Shown piece by piece: positions 1 through 4,843 of a DNA stretch of 5,223 nt. The first letter of the stretch is position 1. Every line of letters starts with the position of its first letter. The stretch lies in NCBI GenBank assembly GCA_023390985.1, contig JAEWBU010000169.1:1-5223 (forward strand), given 5' to 3'. Source of the DNA: Pseudomonadota bacterium. Lineage in GTDB: Bacteria; Pseudomonadota; Gammaproteobacteria; Burkholderiales; Burkholderiaceae_C. Below the pieces are notes generated by a model that worked only from the letters and a program-made list of their open reading frames with translations, was not told the DNA's origin and did no database searches. The translations under genes were made by a program, and so were the position numbers.

Positions 1-24
1 ACCCAGCAGGTATCATCCCCGCCC

Positions 25-624
25 ATGCTCGAACAGCGTATCCAGCAACACTTCATCGACAGCGCCGACCTGAAATACCAGGCGGCGCAGACGCTGAGCA
101 AGCCGATCGCGGCCGCCGTGCAGGCGGTGCTCGCTTGCGTCACCAGCGGCGGCAAGGTGCTGGCCTGCGGCAACGGCGGATCGGCCGCCGACGCGCAGCA
201 CTTCTCGGCCGAATTCGTCGGCCGATTCGAGCGCGAGCGCCCCGAACTGGCGGCCATCGCGCTGACCACCGACAGCTCCATCCTCACGGCCATCGCCAAC
301 GACTACGACTACAACCGCATCTTCTCCAAGCAGGTGCGCGCGCTCGGTCAGGCGGGCGACGTGCTGCTGGCGCTGTCCACCAGCGGCAACTCCGCCAACG
401 TGATCGCGGCCATCGAGGCGGCGCACGAGCGCGAGATGACCGTCATCGCCCTCACCGGCCGCGGCGGCGGCAAGATCGGCGCGATGCTGCGCGAGACCGA
501 CGTGCACATCTGCGTGCCGCACGAGCGCACCGCCCGCATCCAGGAAGTGCACATCCTCGCCATCCACTGCCTCTGCGACGGCGTGGATGCCCAACTGCTC
601 GGAGACCAGGAACCCACCGCATGA
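25..624 (+). CDS. diaA: SIS-domain protein, DiaA / phosphoheptose isomerase (GmhA) family
   Basis: A cytoplasmic 199-residue protein made almost entirely of one SIS (sugar isomerase) domain. Visible motifs are the CGNGGSAADAQHF phosphosugar loop (residues 48-60), STSGNSANV (118-126) and RIQEVHILAIH (171-181). E. coli DiaA (196 aa) promotes DnaA assembly at oriC; GmhA (192 aa) converts sedoheptulose 7-phosphate to D-glycero-D-manno-heptose 7-phosphate for LPS. Gene order, with a DolP-like gene directly downstream, favours DiaA, as do shared stretches such as LTAIAND and KQVRALG. However, His59, Glu63, Gln173 and His181 align with the metal-binding and catalytic residues of GmhA (E. coli His61, Glu65, Gln172, His180), and E. 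coli DiaA has lost the Glu and the last His. The C-terminal Leu191-Leu192 lines up with the Leu190-Phe191 pair that E. coli DiaA uses to bind DnaA. Family assignment is secure; the choice between replication factor, isomerase or both is not. The ATG at 25 matches the family N-terminus, with only a weak distant AGCAGG upstream. The symbol rests on synteny. Confidence 0.9.
   Translation: MLEQRIQQHFIDSADLKYQAAQTLSKPIAAAVQAVLACVTSGGKVLACGNGGSAADAQHFSAEFVGRFERERPELAAIALTTDSSILTAIANDYDYNRIFSKQVRALGQAGDVLLALSTSGNSANVIAAIEAAHEREMTVIALTGRGGGKIGAMLRETDVHICVPHERTARIQEVHILAIHCLCDGVDAQLLGDQEPTA
608..612 (+). promoter_or_regulatory. Ribosome binding site for the BON lipoprotein gene
   Basis: AGGAA lies inside the last codons of the upstream SIS gene, 8 bases before the ATG at 621. 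It supports 621 as the start, although the same frame stays open far upstream (to 135) inside the SIS gene. Translation of the two genes is probably coupled through the ATGA overlap at 621-624. Confidence 0.6.
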
Positions 625-1244
625 CGATCCGCCTTCATCGCTTCGCCGCCGCATCGCTGTCCGTCCTCGCCCTCGCCGGCACGCTGTCCGCCTGCGCACC
701 GCTGGTGCTCGGCGGCGCCGCCGTCGGCACGATGGTCGCGATCGACCGCCGCACCTCGGGCGCCCAGCTCGAGGACGAAGGCATCGAGCTGCGCGCCGCC
801 TCTCGCCTGCGCGAGGCGATCGGCGAACGCGGCCACATCAACGTGAACAGCTACAACCGCCAGGTGCTGCTGACCGGCGAGGTGGCGTCCGAGGCCGACA
901 AGCAGAACGCCGAGAAGGTGGTCGCCGGCGTGGAGAACGTCAGGGGCGTCGTCAACGACCTGGCCGTGATGGGCAATTCCTCGCTCACGCAGCGCTCGGC
1001 CGACACGCTGACCACCGGCAAGGTGAGGGCCTCGCTGGTCGACGACAAGCTGCTGACCGCCAGCGCCTTCCGCGTCGTGACCGAGCGTGGCACCACCTAC
1101 CTGATGGGCCTGGTGACGCAGCGCGAAGCCGACCGCGCCACCGCGATCGCCCGCGGCGTCGGCGGCGTGCAGCGCGTGGTGCGCGTGTTCGAGATGATCA
1201 GCGAGGAAGACCTGCGTCGCATCGCGCCGCAGGCGCAGCGCTGA
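621..1244 (+). CDS. dolP: Dual-BON-domain outer-membrane lipoprotein, DolP (YraP)-like
   Basis: A 207-residue predicted lipoprotein. Residues 1-24 form a signal peptide (basic n-region, hydrophobic core) ending in a LSAC lipobox, so Cys25 would be the lipidated first residue. A glycine/alanine-rich segment (about 28-40) follows, then two BON domains at about residues 57-117 and 128-194. Both show the family pattern, with LLTGEV (83-88) and YLMGLV (160-165) strands, each followed by a helix and a V-x-G-V-x-x-V end. E. coli DolP (191 aa) has the same build. It sits in the inner leaflet of the outer membrane, binds anionic phospholipid and supports envelope integrity. As in E. coli, the gene directly follows diaA; here the two overlap by 4 bases (ATGA), which suggests one mRNA. 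In this protein Leu130 aligns with E. coli Trp127, a membrane-contacting residue of the second BON domain. The DolP assignment rests on domain layout, alignable C-terminal segments and synteny. A generic BON/OsmY-type lipoprotein is the alternative. Confidence 0.88.
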   Translation: MTIRLHRFAAASLSVLALAGTLSACAPLVLGGAAVGTMVAIDRRTSGAQLEDEGIELRAASRLREAIGERGHINVNSYNRQVLLTGEVASEADKQNAEKVVAGVENVRGVVNDLAVMGNSSLTQRSADTLTTGKVRASLVDDKLLTASAFRVVTERGTTYLMGLVTQREADRATAIARGVGGVQRVVRVFEMISEEDLRRIAPQAQR

Positions 1245-1265
1245 GCGCGCGCGTCACGCAAGTAC

Positions 1266-1293
1266 AGGGCCGCGATCGCGGCCCTTTTCTTTT
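1266..1293 (+). terminator. Rho-independent terminator of the diaA-dolP unit
   Basis: A perfect 20-base inverted repeat (AGGGCCGCGA/TCGCGGCCCT, 1266-1285) runs into a T-rich tract TTTTCTTTT-like stretch (1285-1293). It lies 21 bases after the dolP stop. In RNA it would fold with an 8-bp stem and a GAUC loop. The T-tract sits on the plus side, so it terminates plus-strand transcription. The preceding TCACGCAA and the stem recur at 2635-2664. Confidence 0.85.
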
Positions 1294-1379
1294 CGCCAGC
1301 CCCTTGTCGGCACTCCAATGACCTAAGAGCTTCGACCTTCACCCTGCGCATGGAAACCTCGGCGCTCCCCCAACGACCC

Positions 1380-1385
1380 GAGGAG
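1380..1385 (+). promoter_or_regulatory. Ribosome binding site deciding the start of the propeller lipoprotein
   Basis: GAGGAG is 9 bases before the ATG at 1395 and only 3 bases before the in-frame ATG at 1389. An earlier in-frame ATG at 1350 has no comparable purine-rich site at a suitable distance. The 1395 start also gives a compact signal peptide that begins MIRIPRLR. The 1389 start would add just two residues and cannot be excluded. Confidence 0.6.
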
Positions 1386-1394
1386 TCCATGTCC

Positions 1395-2621
1395 ATGATC
1401 AGAATTCCCCGACTGCGCGAGGTAGCGACCGTCGTCCTGGCGGCGATCCTCGCCGCTTGCGGCGGGAAAGCAGGCGAGCCCTACATCCCGCCCTTCACCG
1501 TCATCGGGCAAGCCTCGTTCCACGCCAACCAGCCCAATCAAGGCGGCCCGGTTTCGGCCAACACGTTGAACTCACCTCTTGGGAATGTGGCCATGGCCGA
1601 TGACGGCACCCTGTTCGTTGCCGACACATTCAACAACCGGGTCCTCGGCTTCCGCAAGGTGCCGGAATCGAACAACGCACCCGCGGACTTCGTTGTTGGA
1701 AAGCAGAGTCTCACTGCGCCTGCGGCCAGCGTCACCTCGGCCACCGACCTCAGCACCCCCCTATCCGTTTCCATCGCGAACGGAAAGATGGCGGTCGCGG
1801 GGGGCAACCGCGTTGTGATCTATTCGTCGATTCCAGCGAACGACGGCCAGCCCGCGGCAGTCGTCGTCGGTCAGTCCAGCCTCACGGCCACGGCCGGCCT
1901 GGGGTGCACTCAAGCCGGCCTCGACAACCCCCATTCGGCCGTACTCACGCCTAATGGCAAGCTGATCGTCGCCGACAGCGATCACCACCGCGTGCTGGTC
2001 TGGAACAGTGTCCCGCAGACGCATGCGCAGCCCGCGGACGTGGTCCTGGGGCAACCGGACTTCGTTCATTGCGGCGAGAACAATGCTTCGGGGCCCGCCG
2101 CAAACACCCTCGCGGGTCCGTTCGGACTCTGGAGCGACGGTCATCGGCTGATCGTCGCCGACTCGGACAACCATCGTGTCCTGATCTGGAACCAGATGCC
2201 GCTTGACAGCTCGCAGAACTTCAAGCCGGCCGATGTCGTCCTGGGTCAGACCTCGATGACCGTCAACGGGCCGAACGATTCCAATGGGGACGGAACCGAA
2301 GACAGCGCTCCCTCTGCAGTCACGTTGAAGTTCCCCCTGGAACTCCACTCGGATGGTCGACGGCTCGCAGTCTCCGATGGCAATAGCCGCGTATTGATCT
2401 GGAACAACGTCCCGACCGAGTCGGGTACGCCCCCCGATCGCGTCATCGGGCAGAAGGACTTCAACCATGGCACGCCCAACGATGTGGACGGGGACGGGAC
2501 CGAGGATGCGGCGCCCTCCGAATCCGTGATCAAGTATTCCCGCGGTGTATTCCTGCACGGCAAAAGACTGTTCGTCTCCGACGCCTTCAACCACCGCGTG
2601 CTGATCATCCGGCTCGACTGA
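1395..2621 (+). CDS. Predicted lipoprotein with a six-bladed NHL-like beta-propeller
   Basis: A 408-residue exported protein of unknown function. Residues 1-21 are a signal peptide (Arg-rich start, then VVLAAILAAC), and the lipobox LAAC puts the lipidated Cys at 22. The rest is built from a repeated pattern: a 'LxVxD..NxRVLxWNxxP' strand pair, then a '(P)ADVVxGQxxF' strand. RV-L-x cores occur at about residues 82, 139, 199, 261, 332 and 401, giving six blades. The first VIGQASF strand (36-42) stands alone and the last blade ends without one, which suggests N- and C-termini pair to close the ring. This resembles NHL-repeat propellers, which usually act as ligand- or protein-binding scaffolds; no catalytic motif is visible. 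Two D-x-[DN]-x-D-G loops (295-303, 363-371) look like calcium sites. Mature cysteines 171 and 226 could form a disulfide. The gene has a terminator on each side and no operon partner. Sampled GC is about 57-65%, lower than its neighbours. The fold is reasonably supported; the function is unknown. Confidence 0.85.
   Translation: MIRIPRLREVATVVLAAILAACGGKAGEPYIPPFTVIGQASFHANQPNQGGPVSANTLNSPLGNVAMADDGTLFVADTFNNRVLGFRKVPESNNAPADFVVGKQSLTAPAASVTSATDLSTPLSVSIANGKMAVAGGNRVVIYSSIPANDGQPAAVVVGQSSLTATAGLGCTQAGLDNPHSAVLTPNGKLIVADSDHHRVLVWNSVPQTHAQPADVVLGQPDFVHCGENNASGPAANTLAGPFGLWSDGHRLIVADSDNHRVLIWNQMPLDSSQNFKPADVVLGQTSMTVNGPNDSNGDGTEDSAPSAVTLKFPLELHSDGRRLAVSDGNSRVLIWNNVPTESGTPPDRVIGQKDFNHGTPNDVDGDGTEDAAPSESVIKYSRGVFLHGKRLFVSDAFNHRVLIIRLD
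2277..2303 (+). other. Calcium-loop-like insert 1 in the propeller lipoprotein
   Basis: It encodes residues 295-303, DSNGDGTED. The acidic spacing D-x-N-x-D-G-x-x-D matches the loop seen in EF-hand-like, dockerin and thrombospondin type 3 calcium sites. It lies in the connector between blades 4 and 5. Calcium binding is an inference from the pattern only. Confidence 0.55.
2481..2507 (+). other. Calcium-loop-like insert 2 in the propeller lipoprotein
   Basis: It encodes residues 363-371, DVDGDGTED, at the equivalent place in the connector between blades 5 and 6. It shares the frame ND..GDGTED.APS with the first insert, so both probably derive from one ancestral loop. Calcium binding is inferred. 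Confidence 0.55.
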
Positions 2622-2640
2622 GCCCGAGACGACCTCACGC

Positions 2641-2668
2641 AACAAGGGCCGCATCCGCGGCCCTTGTT
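2641..2668. terminator. Hairpin terminator between two convergent genes
   Basis: A 12-bp perfect stem (AACAAGGGCCGC / GCGGCCCTTGTT) with an ATCC loop. It lies 19 bases after the propeller gene stop and 4 bases beyond the stop of the minus-strand dehydrogenase. The plus side runs into TTGTTCATTT and the minus side into CTTGTTGCG, so both T-tracts are imperfect. It probably serves both genes, and the plus direction is better supported. Confidence 0.75.
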
Positions 2669-2672
2669 CATT

Positions 2673-3575
2673 TCACTTGATCCGTTTGATCAGCGACGAC
2701 GTGTCCCAGCGACTCCCGCCTTGCTCCTGCACGTCCGCGTAGAACTGGTCCACCAGCGCCGTGACCGGCAGCCGCGCGCCGTTACGCTTGGCCTCCTCGA
2801 GCGCGATGCCCAGGTCCTTGCGCATCCAGTCCACCGCGAAGCCGAAATCGAACTTGTCGGCGATCATGGTCTTGCCGCGGTTGTCCATCTGCCAGCTCTG
2901 GGCGGCGCCCTTGCCGATGACTTCGAGCACCTGCGCCATGTTCAAGCCCGCGCGCATGCCGAACGCGATGCCTTCCGACAGGCCCTGCACCAGGCCCGCG
3001 ATGCAGATCTGGTTGACCATCTTCGCGAGCTGGCCCGCGCCGCTCGGCCCCAGCAGGGTGAAGGCGCGCGAGAACGCCATCGCCACCGGCTTGGCCGCAT
3101 CGAACGCGGCGTTCTCGCCGCCGCATATCACGGTGAGCAGGCCGTTCTGCGCGCCCGCCTGGCCGCCGGACACCGGTGCGTCCACGAACTCCAGGCCCTT
3201 GCCCTTGGCCACGGCGGACAGCTCGCGCGCGACGTTGGCCGAAGCCGTGGTGTGGTCCACGAAGACCGTTCCGGACTTCATGCCGGCGAACGCGCCGTTG
3301 TCGCCCAGCACCACGCTGCGCAGGTCCTCGTCGTTGCCGACGCAGCAGAACACCAGGTCGCAGCCCGCGACCGCTTCGCGCGGCGTGGGCGCGGCGCGGC
3401 CCTTGAACTCTTCCGTCCACGCCTGGGCCTTGGCGGCGCTGCGGTTGTAGACCGTGACGTCGTGCCCGGCCAGCGCGAGATGGCCCGCCATCGGGAAGCC
3501 CATCACGCCCAGGCCCAGGAAGGCCACCTTGCGCGCGGGAGTGGAGTCGTAGGTCTTGGGGTTGGTGCTCGGCAT
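2673..3575 (-). CDS. NAD(P)-dependent beta-hydroxyacid dehydrogenase (3-hydroxyisobutyrate dehydrogenase / tartronate semialdehyde reductase family)
   Basis: A 300-residue cytoplasmic oxidoreductase, the usual length for this family (about 290-300). The N-terminal Rossmann fold has GLGVMGFPMAGHLALAGH (21-38), followed by the second strand VTVYNRS. Arg45 after Asn44, in place of an acidic residue, points to NADP(H). The substrate-binding motif DAPVSGG is at 132-138. The catalytic Lys is Lys185 in GAGQLAKMVNQ (179-189). The C-terminal all-helical domain ends with the typical DTSSLIKRI. Family members interconvert small beta-hydroxyacids and their semialdehydes (3-hydroxyisobutyrate, D-glycerate/tartronate semialdehyde, succinic semialdehyde in the GLYR branch). 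The substrate cannot be chosen from sequence alone, and no valine-degradation or glyoxylate genes lie nearby. About 14 residues precede the first strand, slightly longer than usual. The ATG at 3575 is kept because an AAGGA site sits at a good distance. It is a single-gene unit, convergent with the propeller gene. Confidence 0.9.
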   Translation of the reverse strand: MPSTNPKTYDSTPARKVAFLGLGVMGFPMAGHLALAGHDVTVYNRSAAKAQAWTEEFKGRAAPTPREAVAGCDLVFCCVGNDEDLRSVVLGDNGAFAGMKSGTVFVDHTTASANVARELSAVAKGKGLEFVDAPVSGGQAGAQNGLLTVICGGENAAFDAAKPVAMAFSRAFTLLGPSGAGQLAKMVNQICIAGLVQGLSEGIAFGMRAGLNMAQVLEVIGKGAAQSWQMDNRGKTMIADKFDFGFAVDWMRKDLGIALEEAKRNGARLPVTALVDQFYADVQEQGGSRWDTSSLIKRIK

Positions 3576-3583
3576 GCGGGTCG

Positions 3584-3588
3584 TCCTT
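3584..3588 (-). promoter_or_regulatory. Ribosome binding site of the dehydrogenase gene
   Basis: AAGGA on the minus strand, 8 bases before the ATG at 3575. It supports the longer N-terminus of the dehydrogenase over an internal start nearer the Rossmann fold. Confidence 0.6.
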
Positions 3589-3621
3589 CGTTGATCGAAG
3601 GCCGGATTCTAGGAGCGCCAT

Positions 3622-3647
3622 GAAAAACGCCCGCTGCGAGCGGGCGT
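3622..3647 (-). terminator. Rho-independent terminator of pilT-pilU
   Basis: An 8-bp stem (minus strand ACGCCCGC / GCGGGCGT, plus coordinates 3627-3634 and 3640-3647) with a 5-base loop. On the minus strand it is followed directly by TTTTT (3627-3623). It lies 26 bases after the pilU stop. There is no T-run on the plus side, so it acts on the minus strand. It separates pilU from the dehydrogenase gene that follows in the same orientation. Confidence 0.85.
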
Positions 3648-3673
3648 CGTTCGAAAGGCGTGAACCGGGGCGC

Positions 3674-4810
3674 TCAGACGATCGCCAGGTGCTCCGTGCC
3701 GGAGGACAGGTCCTGCGACTTGGCGCGTTGCGAGTTGAGCTTGATCTGCAGCCGCAGGTCGTTCACCGAGTCGGCGTTGCGCAGCGCGTCTTCGTAGCTG
3801 ATGACGTTGTTCTCGTAGGCGTCGAAGAGCGCCTGGTCGAAGGTCTGCATGCCCAGGTTGCGGCTCTTCTTCATGATCTCCTTGATCTCGGAGACCTCGC
3901 CCTTGAAGATCAGGTCGCTGATCAGCGGGCTGTTGAGCATGATCTCCACCATCGCCGCGCGGCCCTTGCCGTCCTGCTTGGGCACCAGCCGCTGCGACAC
4001 CATCGACTTCAGGTTCAGCGACAGGTCCATCAGCAGCTGGGCGCGGCGCTCCTCGGGGAAGAAGTTGATGATGCGGTCCAGCGCCTGGTTGGCGCTGTTG
4101 GCGTGCAGCGTGGCCATGCAAAGGTGGCCGGTTTCGGCGAAGGCGATGGCGTGCTCCATCGTTTCGCGGTCGCGGATCTCGCCCATCAGGATCACGTCGG
4201 GCGCCTGGCGCAGCGTGTTCTTCAGCGCCGATTCCCAGTTGTCGGTGTCCAGGCCCACCTCGCGCTGCGTGATCACGCAGTTCTTGTGCGGGTGCACGAA
4301 TTCCACCGGGTCTTCGATGGTGATGATGTGGCCGTAGCTGTTCTCGTTGCGCCAGTCGATCATGGCCGCCAGCGTGGTCGACTTGCCCGAGCCCGTGGCG
4401 CCCACCAGCACCACCAGGCCGCGCTTGGCCATCACGACTTCCTTGAGCACCTGCGGCACGCCCAGCTTGTCGATGGTGGGCAGGTTCTGCGGGATCACGC
4501 GCAGGACCATGCCGCCCTTGCCCTGCTGCACGAACGCGTTGACGCGGAAACGGCCGACGCCGGGCGGCGAGATCGCGAAGTTGCACTCCTTGGTGCGCTC
4601 GAACTCCGCGGCCTGCTTGTCGTTCATGATCGAACGCGCCAGCGCCAGCGTGTGCTGGCCGGTCAGCGGCTGCGGCGACACCTTGGTGACCTTGCCGTCC
4701 ACCTTGATCGCGGGCGGGAAGTCGCCCGTGATGAACAGGTCGCTGCCGTTGCGGCTGATCATCAGCTTGAGCAGGTCGTTGATGAACTTGCTGGCCTGGT
4801 CGCGTTCCAT
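3674..4810 (-). CDS. pilU: PilU, type IV pilus twitching-motility ATPase
   Basis: A 378-residue cytoplasmic hexameric ATPase of the PilT/VirB11 superfamily; P. aeruginosa PilU is about 382 aa. It works at the inner-membrane pilus base with PilT to power pilus retraction. The N-terminal PAS-like domain (about 1-110) contains the RFRVNAF segment (87-93). The ATPase core has Walker A GATGSGKST (137-145, Lys143), the Asp box IITIEDPVEF (162-171), Walker B DVILMGEIRD (205-214, Glu211) and the His box TGHLCMATLHANS (227-239, His229 and His236). Where PilT has AIRNLIRE, this protein has LISDLIFKGE (296-304). That difference, the longer C-terminal tail (about 340-378) and the position after pilT identify it as PilU. 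All catalytic motifs look intact. The ATG at 4810 has a good ribosome binding site and begins MERDQASKFI, typical of PilU. It is probably co-transcribed with pilT, 33 bases upstream, and ends at the hairpin at 3622-3647. Confidence 0.96.
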   Translation of the reverse strand: MERDQASKFINDLLKLMISRNGSDLFITGDFPPAIKVDGKVTKVSPQPLTGQHTLALARSIMNDKQAAEFERTKECNFAISPPGVGRFRVNAFVQQGKGGMVLRVIPQNLPTIDKLGVPQVLKEVVMAKRGLVVLVGATGSGKSTTLAAMIDWRNENSYGHIITIEDPVEFVHPHKNCVITQREVGLDTDNWESALKNTLRQAPDVILMGEIRDRETMEHAIAFAETGHLCMATLHANSANQALDRIINFFPEERRAQLLMDLSLNLKSMVSQRLVPKQDGKGRAAMVEIMLNSPLISDLIFKGEVSEIKEIMKKSRNLGMQTFDQALFDAYENNVISYEDALRNADSVNDLRLQIKLNSQRAKSQDLSSGTEHLAIV

Positions 4811-4817
4811 TTCAGGT

Positions 4818-4826
4818 CCCTTCCTC
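4818..4826 (-). promoter_or_regulatory. Ribosome binding site of pilU
   Basis: A purine-rich GAGGAAGGG on the minus strand, with its end 7 bases before the pilU ATG at 4810. It lies within the 33-base pilT-pilU spacer, so pilU has its own site rather than depending on overlap coupling. Confidence 0.65.
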
Positions 4827-4843
4827 TTGCTCGTCTTGTTCGA

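Larger units (their letters stand above)
1494..2618 (+). repeat. Six diverged NHL-like repeats encoded in tandem
   Basis: Protein-level repeats of about 55-75 residues. The cores are RVLGFRKVP (82-90), RVVIYSSIP (139-147), RVLVWNSVP (199-207), RVLIWNQMP (261-269), RVLIWNNVP (332-340) and RVLIIRLD (401-408). Each of the first five is followed by a V-x-G-[QK] strand, and one more such strand opens the array (VIGQ, 36-39). Blades 3, 4 and 5 are the most alike. Blade 2 is the most diverged and lacks the VAD/VSD turn, having VAGG instead. DNA identity between units is low, so this is an old repeat rather than a recent duplication. Confidence 0.8.

Noticed and set aside
135..620. Upstream in-frame extension of the BON lipoprotein
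   Set aside because: The extension overlaps the SIS gene out of frame, is very Arg-rich and would bury the lipoprotein signal peptide. The ATG at 621 has a ribosome site and a proper signal sequence.
1266..1285. Perfect 20-base palindrome as an operator or protein-binding site
   Set aside because: Its place just after a stop codon and the adjoining T-tract explain it as a terminator stem.
1304..1329. Possible promoter for the propeller gene (TTGTCG, then TAAGAG)
   Set aside because: The spacing is only 14 bases and the -10 match is poor. No convincing sigma-70 promoter is visible in 1294-1394.
1350..1394. Longer N-terminus of the propeller lipoprotein from the ATG at 1350
   Set aside because: It would add a polar stretch before the signal peptide and has no ribosome site. 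GAGGAG at 1380-1385 fits the later start.
1761..2654. A 297-codon open frame on the minus strand opposite the propeller gene
   Set aside because: It mirrors the repeated blades of the real gene, runs through the terminator hairpin and shows no recognisable domain.
3606..3611. TAGAAT on the minus strand as a -10 box for the dehydrogenase gene
   Set aside because: It matches the -10 consensus at 5 of 6 bases and sits at a plausible distance. But there is no acceptable -35 at 16-18 bases upstream, where the pilU terminator stem lies, so it is noted and not called.
2664..3623. A 319-codon open frame on the plus strand opposite the dehydrogenase
   Set aside because: It is antisense to a gene with intact family motifs along its whole length. 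Its protein is rich in Arg, His and Ala, as expected from a high-GC shadow frame.
3609..4586. A 325-codon open frame on the minus strand in another frame of pilU
   Set aside because: It lies entirely within pilU and the terminator. The low-complexity Arg/Ala/Gly/Gln product is a GC-bias artefact.
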